Source: Pseudomonas sp. P818
GTDB lineage: Bacteria > Pseudomonadota > Gammaproteobacteria > Pseudomonadales > Pseudomonadaceae
Assembly: GCF_000418555.1 (NCBI RefSeq)
Contig: NZ_ATKM01000019.1
Span: 496,001-560,000, forward strand
Reading direction: 5' to 3'
Length of the DNA: 64,000 bases
The position numbers and the translations under genes are program-made. The notes under the pieces were generated by a model. It did not search any database. It saw only the letters and a program-made list of their open reading frames with translations, and was not told where the DNA came from. This document shows, in pieces, positions 7,756-15,864 of this stretch; the first letter of the stretch is position 1, and each line of letters starts with the position of its first letter.

Positions 7756-8994
7756 ATGACTAGTGCCGCTCAGCCCAATGCTCATCACGTCGCCATCATC
7801 GGCGGCGGCCCTGCCGGGCTGATGGCTGCCGAGGTGCTGGCGCAAGGCGGCGTGCGCGTGGAGCTGTTCGACGCCATGCCCTCGGTGGGGCGCAAGTTCC
7901 TGCTGGCCGGCGTTGGCGGCATGAACATCACCCATTCCGAGCCCAAGGACGCCTTTATCGGCCGCTACGGCGAACGCCAGGCCGAGGTCGCAAGACTGCT
8001 GCACGAGTTCGATGCCGACGCCCTGCGCGCCTGGATTCATGGCCTGGGCATCGACACCTTCGTCGGCACCTCCGGCCGCGTGTTTCCCACCGACATGAAG
8101 GCTGCGCCGCTGCTGCGCGCCTGGCTGCGTCGCCTGCGCGAGCTGGGCGTGACCATCCATACCCGCAGCCGCTGGCTGGGCTGGAACGATGACGGCAGCC
8201 TGCGTATCGCCGGCACGGACGGCGAACGCGCACTGGCCGCCGATGCCTGCCTGCTGACCCTGGGCGGCGGCAGCTGGGCACGACTGGGCTCCGACGGCGC
8301 CTGGGTGCCGCTTTTGCAGGCGCGCGGCATCGAGGTGGCAGCGCTGAAGCCGAGCAACTGCGGCTTCGAAGTGGCTGACTGGAGTGAATATCTCAGGGAG
8401 AAATTCGCCGGGGCGCCGCTGAAGAACGTCGCTTTGAGCCTGCCCGGCCAGTTGCCTCGCATCGGTGAATTCGTGCTGACCGCAGGCGGCATCGAAGGCA
8501 GCCTGGTGTACGCCTTTTCCGCCGACATCCGCCGCGCCATCGAGGCCGACGGTCAGGCCCTGATCCACCTCGACCTGTTGCCGCAGATGCCGCTGGCCAA
8601 ACTGCAGCAGGCGCTGGGCAAGCCGCGCGGCAAGCATTCCATGGCCAAGCACCTGCACCGCCAGGCCGGCCTCGACGGCGTGAAAGCCGCACTGCTGCGC
8701 GAGCTCGCCCCCGCCGAGGCTTTCACTGATCCGGCCGCGCTTGCTCCGTGGATCAAGGCGCTGCCCATCACCCTGCTGCGCACCCGCCCGCTGGATGAGG
8801 CGATCAGCAGCACCGGCGGCGTGCGCTTCGAGGCATTGGACGACGGCCTGATGCTCAAGGCCCTGCCCGGCGTGTTCTGCGCCGGCGAGATGCTCGACTG
8901 GGAAGCGCCCACCGGCGGCTATCTACTCACTGCGTGTTTCGCCAGCGGGCGGGTGGCCGCGCAGGGCGTACTCGACTGGTTGCATGCCGTGTAG
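7756..8994 (+). CDS. HI0933-like NAD(P)/FAD-dependent flavoprotein (TIGR03862-type)
   Basis: A 412-residue flavoprotein. The N-terminus carries the dinucleotide-binding signature HVAIIGGGPAGLMAAEVLAQ followed by an acidic residue after the second strand (VELFDAMP). The HI0933-specific VGRKFLLAGVGGMNITHS and the C-terminal FCAGEMLDWEAPTGGYLLTACFASG, which closes the FAD site, are both present. The family (related to BaiN and YhiN) is thought to act in the cytoplasm as an oxidoreductase; its natural substrate is not established. It is a single gene followed by two extragenic palindrome pairs. Confidence 0.88.
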   Translation: MTSAAQPNAHHVAIIGGGPAGLMAAEVLAQGGVRVELFDAMPSVGRKFLLAGVGGMNITHSEPKDAFIGRYGERQAEVARLLHEFDADALRAWIHGLGIDTFVGTSGRVFPTDMKAAPLLRAWLRRLRELGVTIHTRSRWLGWNDDGSLRIAGTDGERALAADACLLTLGGGSWARLGSDGAWVPLLQARGIEVAALKPSNCGFEVADWSEYLREKFAGAPLKNVALSLPGQLPRIGEFVLTAGGIEGSLVYAFSADIRRAIEADGQALIHLDLLPQMPLAKLQQALGKPRGKHSMAKHLHRQAGLDGVKAALLRELAPAEAFTDPAALAPWIKALPITLLRTRPLDEAISSTGGVRFEALDDGLMLKALPGVFCAGEMLDWEAPTGGYLLTACFASGRVAAQGVLDWLHAV

Positions 8995-8996
8995 TT

Positions 8997-9071
8997 GTAG
9001 GGTGGGCCGGGCGGCGCTCCGTTTCAGCCCACCAAGGCTGGCCGCTGTCGGTGGGCTGAAGCCCACCCTAC
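8997..9071. repeat. REPIN-like pair, GTAGGGTGGGC family
   Basis: GTAGGGTGGGCC at 8997 and GGTGGGCTGAAGCCCACCCTAC ending at 9071 form an inverted pair around a short loop, just after the flavoprotein stop codon. The same family occurs at 43335-43443 and 55453-55524. Confidence 0.8.
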
Positions 9072-9079
9072 GGATTGCC

Positions 9080-9138
9080 GTAGACCGGATGCAATCCGGG
9101 GAACATCGCGCTATGCCCCCGGATTTCATCCGAGCTAC
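9080..9138. repeat. REPIN-like pair, GTAGCCCGGAT family (diverged copy)
   Basis: GTAGACCGGATGCAATCCGG at 9080 and the inverse CCGGATTTCATCCGAGCTAC ending at 9138. Better-preserved copies lie at 10679, 43889 and 49418. It sits 8 nt after the previous pair of a different family. Confidence 0.75.
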
Positions 9139-9227
9139 GGTTGAAAAAGCGCGCATGGCGCTGTGACACCGCTCGGCGTGCAGCTATGCTCTTTTCCAGC
9201 GCTCCCCCACACAGGTAATCCCCCGCC

Positions 9228-10229
9228 GTGATTCCGCTGCTGGTCTGCGACGACTCCAACATGGCGCGCAAGCAATTGATCCGCGCCCTGCCGGCTGAAT
9301 GGTCGGTTTCCCTCAGCCAGGCGAGCAACGGCGAGGAGGCGCTGGCCCTGATTCGCCAGGGTCTGGGCCGGGTCATGCTGCTCGACCTGACCATGCCGGT
9401 ACTCGACGGCTACCAGACCCTCGCGGCGCTGCGCGCCGAAGGGCTGAGCACCCAGGTGATCGTGGTCTCCGGCGACGTGCAGGAAGAAGCGGTGCGTCGC
9501 GTACGCGAGCTGGGCGCGCTGGCCTTCATCAAGAAGCCGGCCGATCCCGACATCCTGCGCCAGACACTGATCGAGCTGAAACTGTTCGACCCTCAGGGCA
9601 CACCGGCGGCACAGGCCCAGGCTGCGGTGCTGTCGGAGCTGAAGGTGAGCTTCCGCGATGCGCTGCGCGAGGTGACCAACGTCGCCATGGGTCGCGCCGC
9701 CGCGCTGCTGGCCAAGGTGCTCGGGGTGTTCGTGCAGTTGCCGGTACCGCAGGTGAACATCTTCGAGGTCAGCGAACTGCACATGACCCTGGTCGACGCC
9801 CAGCGCGGCGAACGCTTCAGTGCCATCTGCCAGGGCTTCATCGGCGAGGCCATCGCCGGCGAGGCGCTGCTGCTGTTCCATGATTCGGAAGTGAACGACA
9901 TGGCCCGCCTGCTTGGCTGGCAGCCGAAGAACGAAGCAGAAACCTCGGAGATGCTCCTGGACCTGGCCAGTATCCTGATCGGTGCCTGCCTGGCCGGTAT
10001 CGCCGAACAGCTCGACCTGCGTTTCTCCCAGGGGCACCCGCAACTGCTCGGACAACACGCCAGCCTCGACCAGCTGATTCAGGTCAACTCACAGCGCTGG
10101 CGCAAGACCCTGGCCGTGGAGATCAGCTACAGCCTGGAGGGCCACGCCATCCACTTCGACCTGCTGCTGCTGTTCACCGAAGATTCGATCAAGCGCCTGA
10201 CCGCCAAGATCGGCTACCTGATGGAGTGA
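9228..10229 (+). CDS. Response regulator with C-terminal CheC/CheX-type phosphatase domain
   Basis: A 333-residue protein starting at GTG. Residues 1-120 form a receiver: acidic pair Asp8-Asp9, phospho-acceptor Asp53 in LLDLTMP, VVSGD and the FIKKP lysine. A linker leads to a CheC/CheX-like domain (about 140-333). Its first helix has the DxxxExxN phosphatase signature (DALREVTN). The equivalent second helix reads EMLLDLAS, lacking the Glu and Asn, so only one of the two CheC sites looks intact. Inferred role: phosphorylation-controlled dephosphorylation of CheY-like proteins or of its own receiver. It is followed 4 nt later by a PAS protein. Confidence 0.85.
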   Translation: MIPLLVCDDSNMARKQLIRALPAEWSVSLSQASNGEEALALIRQGLGRVMLLDLTMPVLDGYQTLAALRAEGLSTQVIVVSGDVQEEAVRRVRELGALAFIKKPADPDILRQTLIELKLFDPQGTPAAQAQAAVLSELKVSFRDALREVTNVAMGRAAALLAKVLGVFVQLPVPQVNIFEVSELHMTLVDAQRGERFSAICQGFIGEAIAGEALLLFHDSEVNDMARLLGWQPKNEAETSEMLLDLASILIGACLAGIAEQLDLRFSQGHPQLLGQHASLDQLIQVNSQRWRKTLAVEISYSLEGHAIHFDLLLLFTEDSIKRLTAKIGYLME

Positions 10230-10233
10230 GGCC

Positions 10234-10671
10234 ATGCCCGCGCAGATCGATATCAAGGAAGTTCACTGGCTGCTCGACATCGTGCAATGCATCGACGTCG
10301 GCGTGGTGGTGCTCGACCGCCAGTACCGCGTCGAGGTGTGGAACGCCTTCATGGAAAACCATTCCGGGCTGGGGCCGGATCAGGCTCAGGGCCGCTCGCT
10401 GTTCGAGCTGTTCCCGGACATCGACAGCCCCTGGCTGGAGCGCAAGGTGGAAAGCGTCGTGCAACTGGGCACCCGCGCCTTCAGCCTGTGGCAGCAGCGC
10501 CCCTACCTGATGCGTTTCAAGAGCTACCAGCCGATCACCGGCCAGGCCGACTTCATGTACCAGAACGTCACTCTGCTGCCACTGGCCGGCCAGCCGGTGG
10601 AGCACGTGTGTCTGGTGATCTATGACATGACGGCGGCGGCCGTGGCGGCGCAGGCACAATCGACTAACTGA
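10234..10671 (+). CDS. Stand-alone PAS-domain protein
   Basis: A 145-residue soluble protein that is essentially one PAS domain: LLDIVQCIDVGVVVLDRQYRVEVWNAFMENHSGLGPDQAQGRSLFELFPDI matches the PAS start and scaffold, and VTLLPLAGQPVEHVCLVIYDMT the final strands. It has no output domain and no cofactor residue I can name. It begins 4 nt after the REC-CheC gene, so the two are co-transcribed and probably act together as a sensor/adaptor and regulator. The partner kinase is not in the window. Confidence 0.82.
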   Translation: MPAQIDIKEVHWLLDIVQCIDVGVVVLDRQYRVEVWNAFMENHSGLGPDQAQGRSLFELFPDIDSPWLERKVESVVQLGTRAFSLWQQRPYLMRFKSYQPITGQADFMYQNVTLLPLAGQPVEHVCLVIYDMTAAAVAAQAQSTN

Positions 10672-10678
10672 TGCGCTC

Positions 10679-10735
10679 GTAGCCCGGATGCAATCCGGGG
10701 CCGATGCCAGATGCTCCCGGATTCATCCGGGCTAC
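10679..10735. repeat. REPIN-like pair, GTAGCCCGGAT family
   Basis: GTAGCCCGGATGCAATCCGG at 10679 and CCCGGATTCATCCGGGCTAC ending at 10735, separated by about 17 nt. It lies directly after the PAS gene. Confidence 0.85.
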
Positions 10736-10759
10736 GGTTCCGACGAAAAAGGGATTTAC

Positions 10760-11122
10760 ATGCTGCGCAGCGTTGAACTGAAAACCTTCGTCCCGGCGCG
10801 GGACTTCGAACTGAGCAAGGACTTCTACCAGGCGATGGGCTTCAAGCCCGGCTGGTCGGACGAACAGATGGCGTACTTCAGCCACGGCGATCACTGCGCC
10901 TTCCTGCTGCAGAATTTCTACGTCAAGGAGCAGGCCGAGAACTTCGTCATGCACCTGCTGGTGGAGGAAGTCGATACCTGGTGGGCGCAGATTCAGGCAG
11001 CACGCCTGGACGAGCGTTTCGGCACGCGCCTGATCGCGCCGCAGGATCAGCCCTGGGGCATGCGCGAGTTCATGGTGTTCGACCCCAGCGGCGTGCTCTG
11101 GCGCATAGCGCAGAACATCTGA
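10760..11122 (+). CDS. VOC-superfamily (glyoxalase/bleomycin-resistance-like) protein
   Basis: A 120-residue single-module VOC protein: RSVELKTFVPARDFELSKDFYQAMGFKPGW is the typical first beta-alpha-beta unit, and FMVFDPSGVLWRIAQ the last strand, with Glu replaced by a non-acidic residue (usually PDGNxxE). The weak metal-ligand pattern suggests a binding protein rather than a classical glyoxalase. ATG 10760 is chosen because the frame upstream runs through a REP element. Function unknown. Confidence 0.78.
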   Translation: MLRSVELKTFVPARDFELSKDFYQAMGFKPGWSDEQMAYFSHGDHCAFLLQNFYVKEQAENFVMHLLVEEVDTWWAQIQAARLDERFGTRLIAPQDQPWGMREFMVFDPSGVLWRIAQNI

Positions 11123-11201
11123 GCCTTATTGGCGGACAAGCTTCGCGTTGTCCGCCCTACGCACTGTCGCGGCTAAAGCCCCTCCTACATGGCAAGAGCC
11201 C

Positions 11202-12545
11202 CTACTTCTTGCCGCCCTTGGGCTTGCTACCGAAGCTCGGCACCTTGCGCACCGCCTTGACCTTGGGCTTGGCGTCTTCTTCCTCGAACCAGCGGCCGAG
11301 GTGAATATTGCCTTTGCCAGCGGCCTTGCCCGCACCGGGGATCAGCTTCTGCTTGGGCTTCTTGGGTTTTTTCAGCACCTGGCCACCGACCGCAGTCAGC
11401 GGTACGCGGTGATCAGGAATGAAATCCGGTTCGTCGACACGCTTGATCAACTGCTGAGTCAGGTTCTCGATCGCTGCCAGTTGATCCACTTCGTCAGCGC
11501 AGACCAGAGAGATCGCCTCGCCCGTGCTGCCGGCGCGGCCGGTACGGCCGATGCGGTGCACGTAATCCTCGGCGTTGATCGGCAGGTCGAGATTGACCAC
11601 CAGCGGCAGGTCGTCGATGTCCAAGCCGCGCGCAGCCACATCGGTGGCCACCAGAATCTGCACCTCGCCGGCCTTGAAGCGCTCCAGCGCGCGCAGGCGG
11701 CTCGGCTGTGGCTTGTCGCCATGGATCGAGTCGGCGGACACGCCCATGGCCAGCAGTTCCTGTTCCAGCTGATCGACGCCCTTGCGGGTCTTGGCGAACA
11801 CCAGCACCTGGCCCCAGCGTTTTTCCTGCAACAGGTGCAGGAACAGCTCGCTCTTGCGCTTCTTGTCCACCGGGATCAGCCACTGCCTGACGCTCTTGGC
11901 CGCAGCGTTGCGCGGGCTGACCTCCACCAACAGCGGGTCGCGCAGCAGCTCGCCGGCCATCTGCCGGATGGCATCGGAAAAGGTGGCAGAGAACAGCAGG
12001 GTCTGGCGCTTTTTCGGCAGCGCGCTGAACAGCTCGTCCAGCTCGCGGGCGAAGCCCAGATCGAGCATGCGGTCGGCCTCATCCAGCACCAGCGTCTGCA
12101 GCTGGGAGAACTTCACCGCGTTCTGCCGGTACAGGTCGAGCAGACGGCCCGGCGTGGCCACCAGCACGTCGACACCCTTGCGCAGCTTCATCATCTGCGG
12201 GTTGATGCTGACCCCGCCGTACACCGCATAGCTGGTCAGCGGCAGATTCCGGCCGTAGGCCTGGAAACTCTGCAGCACCTGCTCGGCCAACTCGCGGGTC
12301 GGCGTCAGCACCAGCGCACGCACCGAGTTGCTGGCCACCTGCGGGCCTTCAAGAGTCAGGCGCTGCAGCAGCGGCAGGGCGAAACCGGCGGTCTTGCCGG
12401 TGCCGGTCTGCGCCGCAGCCATCAGGTCGCGGCCCTTGAGCACGGCGGGGATGGCCTGGCTCTGCACCGGAGTCGGGGTCTGGTAGTCGAGTTCGGCGAG
12501 AGTGCGCAGCAGCGGCTCGATCAAGCCGAGGGAGGCGAAGGTCAT
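11202..12545 (-). CDS. rhlE: DEAD-box RNA helicase RhlE
   Basis: A 447-residue DEAD-box helicase with every core motif: Q-motif region FASLGLIEPLLRTLAELDYQTPTPVQ, Walker A AAQTGTGKT, PTRELAEQ, TPGRLLD, DEADRML, SAT, VFAKT, ATDVAARGLDI and HRIGRTGRAG. The C-terminal tail is short, basic and low-complexity (PKKPKQK, KPKGGKK), typical of RhlE proteins that bind rRNA or mRNA. It remodels RNA in the cytoplasm during ribosome maturation and decay. It is a single gene flanked downstream by VOC and upstream by a dense cluster of REP elements. Confidence 0.93.
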   Translation of the reverse strand: MTFASLGLIEPLLRTLAELDYQTPTPVQSQAIPAVLKGRDLMAAAQTGTGKTAGFALPLLQRLTLEGPQVASNSVRALVLTPTRELAEQVLQSFQAYGRNLPLTSYAVYGGVSINPQMMKLRKGVDVLVATPGRLLDLYRQNAVKFSQLQTLVLDEADRMLDLGFARELDELFSALPKKRQTLLFSATFSDAIRQMAGELLRDPLLVEVSPRNAAAKSVRQWLIPVDKKRKSELFLHLLQEKRWGQVLVFAKTRKGVDQLEQELLAMGVSADSIHGDKPQPSRLRALERFKAGEVQILVATDVAARGLDIDDLPLVVNLDLPINAEDYVHRIGRTGRAGSTGEAISLVCADEVDQLAAIENLTQQLIKRVDEPDFIPDHRVPLTAVGGQVLKKPKKPKQKLIPGAGKAAGKGNIHLGRWFEEEDAKPKVKAVRKVPSFGSKPKGGKK

Positions 12546-12598
12546 GGGGCAACCGAATCGGAAAGGAAACAGGCGCGCAGTTTAACCTGTCCCTATAT

Positions 12599-12823
12599 GT
12601 AGGAGCGGCTTCAGCCGCGAAAATCCTCGGCAAATCGCCGTAGTAGCGGCTGGGCAGCATTCCGCTTTAACCGCGACAAAAGCTCGCCGCTAAAGCGCCT
12701 CCCACAGAAACGAAAGACGTTGTAGCCCGCAGCAGCTTCAGCCGCAGCAATCCCCAACGCGCAAGAAAAACCGTGGGAGGGGCTTTAGCCGCGATAAAAG
12801 CTCGCGGCTGAAGCCGCTCCTAC
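12599..12823. repeat. Cluster of GTAGGAGCGGCTTCAGCCGCGA (REP) elements, several degenerate
   Basis: At least four copies or remnants are visible: GTAGGAGCGGCTTCAGCCGC at 12599; a degraded AGTAGCGGCTGGGCAGC...TTAACCGCGA; a remnant TAGCCCGCAGCAGCTTCAGCCGCAG near 12722; and a well-formed inverted pair GGGAGGGGCTTTAGCCGCGA...CGCGGCTGAAGCCGCTCCTAC ending at 12823. They fill the whole gap between rhlE and the exonuclease gene; no gene is visible in it. Confidence 0.8.
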
Positions 12824-12838
12824 AAGGACGAGGCCAGC

Positions 12839-13441
12839 TCAGCAAGCGCTGGCCAGCAACGCCCGCACCTTGGCCGCCGAGAGGTTCTGCAGCTGGCAGA
12901 GAAAGGCATGATCAGCCTGGTGCCGGCCATGGCGTTCGCGCAGCAGGCCGAACAGATGCAGGGTCAGGTTCGCCGCCATCTCGGCATCGGCCAGGGCGCG
13001 GTGAGCGCGGCCGGTGTCCGGCAGGCCGGCCCAGGTGTTGAGGTTGCCCAGCTTGTGGCTCGGCGCCTCCGGCAGCAAACGCCGCGACAGCAGCAGGGAA
13101 CAGGCGAACGGCTGCAAGCGACACCGACGCACCCGCGCCAGCTCGGCGTCCCAGAACTTCTGGTCGAAGGACGCGTTATGCGCCAGCAACGGCCTTTCGC
13201 CGATGAAGTCGGCCACCTCGTTCATCACCTGCTCCGACGGCGGCGCCTTGCGCAGCATGGCGTTGCTGATGCCGGTCAGCTGCTCGATGAACGGCGGCAC
13301 CCAGGCGCCACTGTTCATCAGACTCTGGTAGCGGTCGACGATGCGCCCGCCCTCGATGATCGCCACGCCGATCTCGGTGGCACGCGCCTTGGTCGGCGAC
13401 ACGCCGGTGGTTTCGAAGTCGATGACGGCGATGGATTCCAC
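12839..13441 (-). CDS. 3'-5' exonuclease, DnaQ-like (DEDDh)
   Basis: A 200-residue exonuclease domain with Exo I IAVIDFETTG (Asp, Glu), Exo II LLAHNASFDQKFWDAEL (Asp) and Exo III HRALADAEMAANL (His, Asp), the complete DEDDh set for two-metal cleavage of 3' ends. No polymerase or BRCT part is attached, so it resembles the stand-alone DnaQ-like nucleases rather than the Pol III epsilon subunit. It is a single gene, and the substrate (DNA or RNA) is undetermined. Confidence 0.87.
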   Translation of the reverse strand: MESIAVIDFETTGVSPTKARATEIGVAIIEGGRIVDRYQSLMNSGAWVPPFIEQLTGISNAMLRKAPPSEQVMNEVADFIGERPLLAHNASFDQKFWDAELARVRRCRLQPFACSLLLSRRLLPEAPSHKLGNLNTWAGLPDTGRAHRALADAEMAANLTLHLFGLLRERHGRHQADHAFLCQLQNLSAAKVRALLASAC

Positions 13442-13588
13442 GTAAAACCTCGGAGCTTGTGAAGAAGTCGTCGCGAGCGATGGCAGGTCGCGTTTCGCCT
13501 GCGCGCGGCAAGCGGAGTGTATTGAACTGCATGAGCATTGCGAGCACAGCCGACGCGCGAGATGCGAACACCGTCGACTGACACGATC

Positions 13589-14068
13589 TCAGTGATTGCG
13601 CAGCAAAAGATCGCCTTCGATGGGCACGTACAGGCTGGCAGCCCGGATCAGCGACTGCGCCGTCAGCCCCGGCGCGCCGAAGGCAATGGCCTCCAGGCCA
13701 CGACTGCGTACGCGCTCGAGCAACAGGTCGAAATCACCGTCACCGGAGGCCAGCACGATCTCGTCGACGCGCTCGATGGCGTCGAGCACGTCGATGGTGA
13801 TCCCCACATCCCAGTCGCCCTTAGCCGAACCGTCGGCACGCTGGATATAGGGTTTGAGCTTCACGGTGAAACCCAGCTTGCGCAGGATTTGCTGGAACTG
13901 CTGCTGCTTGGCGTCACCACGGTCGATGGCGTAGGCATAGGCCTCGACGATCACGCCACGGCGACTGACCTCGGCCCACAGCACGCTGTAGTCGAAATGG
14001 CAGCCATGCACCTGGCGCACCGTGTAGTAGAGGTTCTGCACATCGGCGAATACGGCGATCTTCTTCAC
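13589..14068 (-). CDS. NYN-domain (LabA/DUF88-type) putative RNase
   Basis: A 159-residue PIN-like NYN domain. Conserved acids appear in KKIAVFADVQNLYYTV (Asp and Asn), KGDWDVGITIDVLDA and LASGDGDFDLLLERVRSRG, forming the single-metal nuclease site of this family. Members are thought to process RNA, but the target is unknown. The gene is monocistronic, reading away from the YbaK-family gene that begins about 90 nt on the other side of its start. Confidence 0.85.
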   Translation of the reverse strand: MKKIAVFADVQNLYYTVRQVHGCHFDYSVLWAEVSRRGVIVEAYAYAIDRGDAKQQQFQQILRKLGFTVKLKPYIQRADGSAKGDWDVGITIDVLDAIERVDEIVLASGDGDFDLLLERVRSRGLEAIAFGAPGLTAQSLIRAASLYVPIEGDLLLRNH

Positions 14069-14157
14069 CGGGAGTCCTCGGGGGCAACGAAGGCGCCAGT
14101 ATGCCAGAGCCGGCGCTATCCTGCGTCCAGGGCTGGCCGGGGCGCGACGCAGCCCCT

Positions 14158-14655
14158 ATGCTTGCCGCCATGACGCCTCTAGAACGCCTCTGCCAGCGCA
14201 ACCTCGACCTGCTCCAGCGCCTGCAAATCAGCCATCGCCTGGTCGAGCACGAACCGGTGCTCGACTACCCCACCGCCCACGCCGTACGCCAGCGTTTCGG
14301 CCTGCGCGGCGTGGAGAGCAAGAGCCTGTTCCTGCGCATCGATGCGCAGCGCTACGCCATGCTGGTCACCCTCGAAGGCGCTCGCGCCGACTGGGCCAGA
14401 CTCAAAGCGTTGCTCGGCAAGCGCCCGCGCATCGCCAGCGACGCGGAGCTGATCGAGCACACCGGCTGCGTGCCGATGTGCGCCTGCCCGTTCGGCCACG
14501 ACGCCGCCATCACCCTGCTGATCGACCGCGCACTGCTGGCCTGCGACTTTCTGCTGTATTCGCCGGGCCCGCCGCAGCTGACGCTGGAAGTGCCCGGCGA
14601 TGAACTGCCGCGCCTGCTCGCCGCGCAGCCCAATGCGCAGCTGGAGTACCCTTGA
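14158..14655 (+). CDS. YbaK/ProX-type aminoacyl-tRNA deacylase
   Basis: A 165-residue YbaK/EbsC domain: RLVEHEPVLDYPTAHAVRQRFGLRGVESKSLFLR (the lysine is the usual conserved YbaK residue), GCVPMCACPFGHDAAITLLIDRALLACDFLLYSPGPPQLTLEVPGDELPRLL. This family hydrolyses mischarged tRNA in trans, or resembles the ProRS editing domain. The proline-rich substrate loop GCVPMCACPFG has two cysteines where GxVSPF is more usual, so specificity is uncertain. Start is ambiguous between ATG 14158 and ATG 14170; no clear ribosome-binding site distinguishes them. Confidence 0.8.
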   Translation: MLAAMTPLERLCQRNLDLLQRLQISHRLVEHEPVLDYPTAHAVRQRFGLRGVESKSLFLRIDAQRYAMLVTLEGARADWARLKALLGKRPRIASDAELIEHTGCVPMCACPFGHDAAITLLIDRALLACDFLLYSPGPPQLTLEVPGDELPRLLAAQPNAQLEYP

Positions 14656-14710
14656 TCCCATCCCGGCAACCAGCCACAGTGCTGGAGCCCTGACACCTGG
14701 TAACCTGTCG

Positions 14711-15379
14711 ATGAGCCCACTTTCCGTTTTGCGTGACGCCTGGTTCTTCTCCAGCCACAACCTCGCCGCCATTGCCCGCCTGACCCTGCCGCTGTTGCTA
14801 CTCGAAGCCATCGCCCAGACGATCCTCGCCGCTCAGCTCGGCGAAGGCGCCAACCCGGCCTATGGCGTGCTGCTCGGCATTCTCTTCTACCCGCTGTACG
14901 CCGCGCCGCTGATTCTCTTCCTGCACGCCCGCAGCATCGGCCAGACGCCCGGCAACGCGCAGCTGTTCGCGGCCGGCTTGCAGCTGTGGCCGACCTTCGC
15001 CCTGATGACCGGGCTGAGCACCCTGGCGATCATGCTCGGCCTGTCTTTGTTCATCGTGCCGGGCATCTGGATCATGATGCGCCTGGCCTTCTCCGAACTG
15101 ATCCTGGTGCTGCGCCAGGAGCCGCCAATGCGCGCCCTGCAAGCCAGCTTCGCGCTGACCGAGGGGCGCTTCTGGCCGGTGTTCGCCTGCCTGGCCAATG
15201 TGCTGGTACCGCTGTGGCTGCTGGACTGGTGGACGCAGCCGAACCACAGCGACACCTTGCTGTGGGTGCTGCATCAGACCGGCAATGGCTTCCTGCAACT
15301 GTTCGCCCTCGTGGTGCTGTTCCGCCTGTTCATGCTGCTCGAACCCCAGCAGGCGGCAAATAGCGAGAACAGTGACTAG
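14711..15379 (+). CDS. YciC-family inner-membrane protein
   Basis: A 222-residue integral membrane protein with about six hydrophobic segments. It contains the YciC-family pattern FIVPGIWIMMRLAFSELILVLRQEPPMRALQASFALTEGRFWPVF, where a basic amphipathic stretch follows the helix pair. Function is unknown; E. coli YciC was linked to envelope integrity. It lies about 55 nt after the YbaK gene on the same strand, and ATG 14711 gives the usual MSPLSVLRDAWFFSSHN start. Confidence 0.83.
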   Translation: MSPLSVLRDAWFFSSHNLAAIARLTLPLLLLEAIAQTILAAQLGEGANPAYGVLLGILFYPLYAAPLILFLHARSIGQTPGNAQLFAAGLQLWPTFALMTGLSTLAIMLGLSLFIVPGIWIMMRLAFSELILVLRQEPPMRALQASFALTEGRFWPVFACLANVLVPLWLLDWWTQPNHSDTLLWVLHQTGNGFLQLFALVVLFRLFMLLEPQQAANSENSD

Positions 15380-15409
15380 GCTTGCTGTTTTCCCGGCCCG
15401 GAGAGCGTC

Positions 15410-15826
15410 ATGAGCGAAACCAACCCCAGCATCCTGTCCCACGTGTCCATCGGCACCAACGATTTCGACGCCGCCACTGCCTTCTACGCCAAGGTACTGG
15501 CCACCCTCGGTTGCCGAGAAATCATGCGCCACCCGGGGGCGGTGGCCTTCGGCCGCGAGTATCCGGAGTTCTGGGTGCAAACGCCGATCAATGGCCAGCC
15601 GGCGACACTCGGCAACGGCAGTCACTTCGGCTTCGTCGCCCCGGACAAGGCCTCGGTGCATGCCTTTCACGAGGCAGCGCTGGCAGCAGGCGGCCAGGAC
15701 GAAGGCCAGCCGGGACCGCGCCCCGAGTATGGCGAGCCCTACTACGGCTGCTTCGTCAGGGATCTCGACGGCCACAAGATCGAGGCGGCCTTCTGGGATA
15801 TGGCGCTGATGCTCGCCGGCGATTGA
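15410..15826 (+). CDS. VOC-family (glyoxalase-like) protein
   Basis: A 138-residue single-module VOC protein: ILSHVSIGTNDFDAATAFYAKVLATLGC (ligand His12), GSHFGFVAPDKASVHAFHEAALAAGG (second His), and a C-terminal FVRDLDGHKIEAAFWD (ligand Glu). The metal ligands are retained, unlike in the shorter VOC protein at 10760. Homologues are annotated as lactoylglutathione-lyase relatives; the actual substrate is not known. RBS-like GGAGAG precedes the ATG. Confidence 0.85.
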   Translation: MSETNPSILSHVSIGTNDFDAATAFYAKVLATLGCREIMRHPGAVAFGREYPEFWVQTPINGQPATLGNGSHFGFVAPDKASVHAFHEAALAAGGQDEGQPGPRPEYGEPYYGCFVRDLDGHKIEAAFWDMALMLAGD

Positions 15827-15864
15827 GGCGCCGCCTATGCCGCGCGAAATCCGGGGTTCGGGTA

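Noticed and set aside
14600..14710. Upstream N-terminal extension of the YciC-family gene
   Set aside because: It would overlap the end of the YbaK gene in another frame; ATG 14711 begins the conserved family start.
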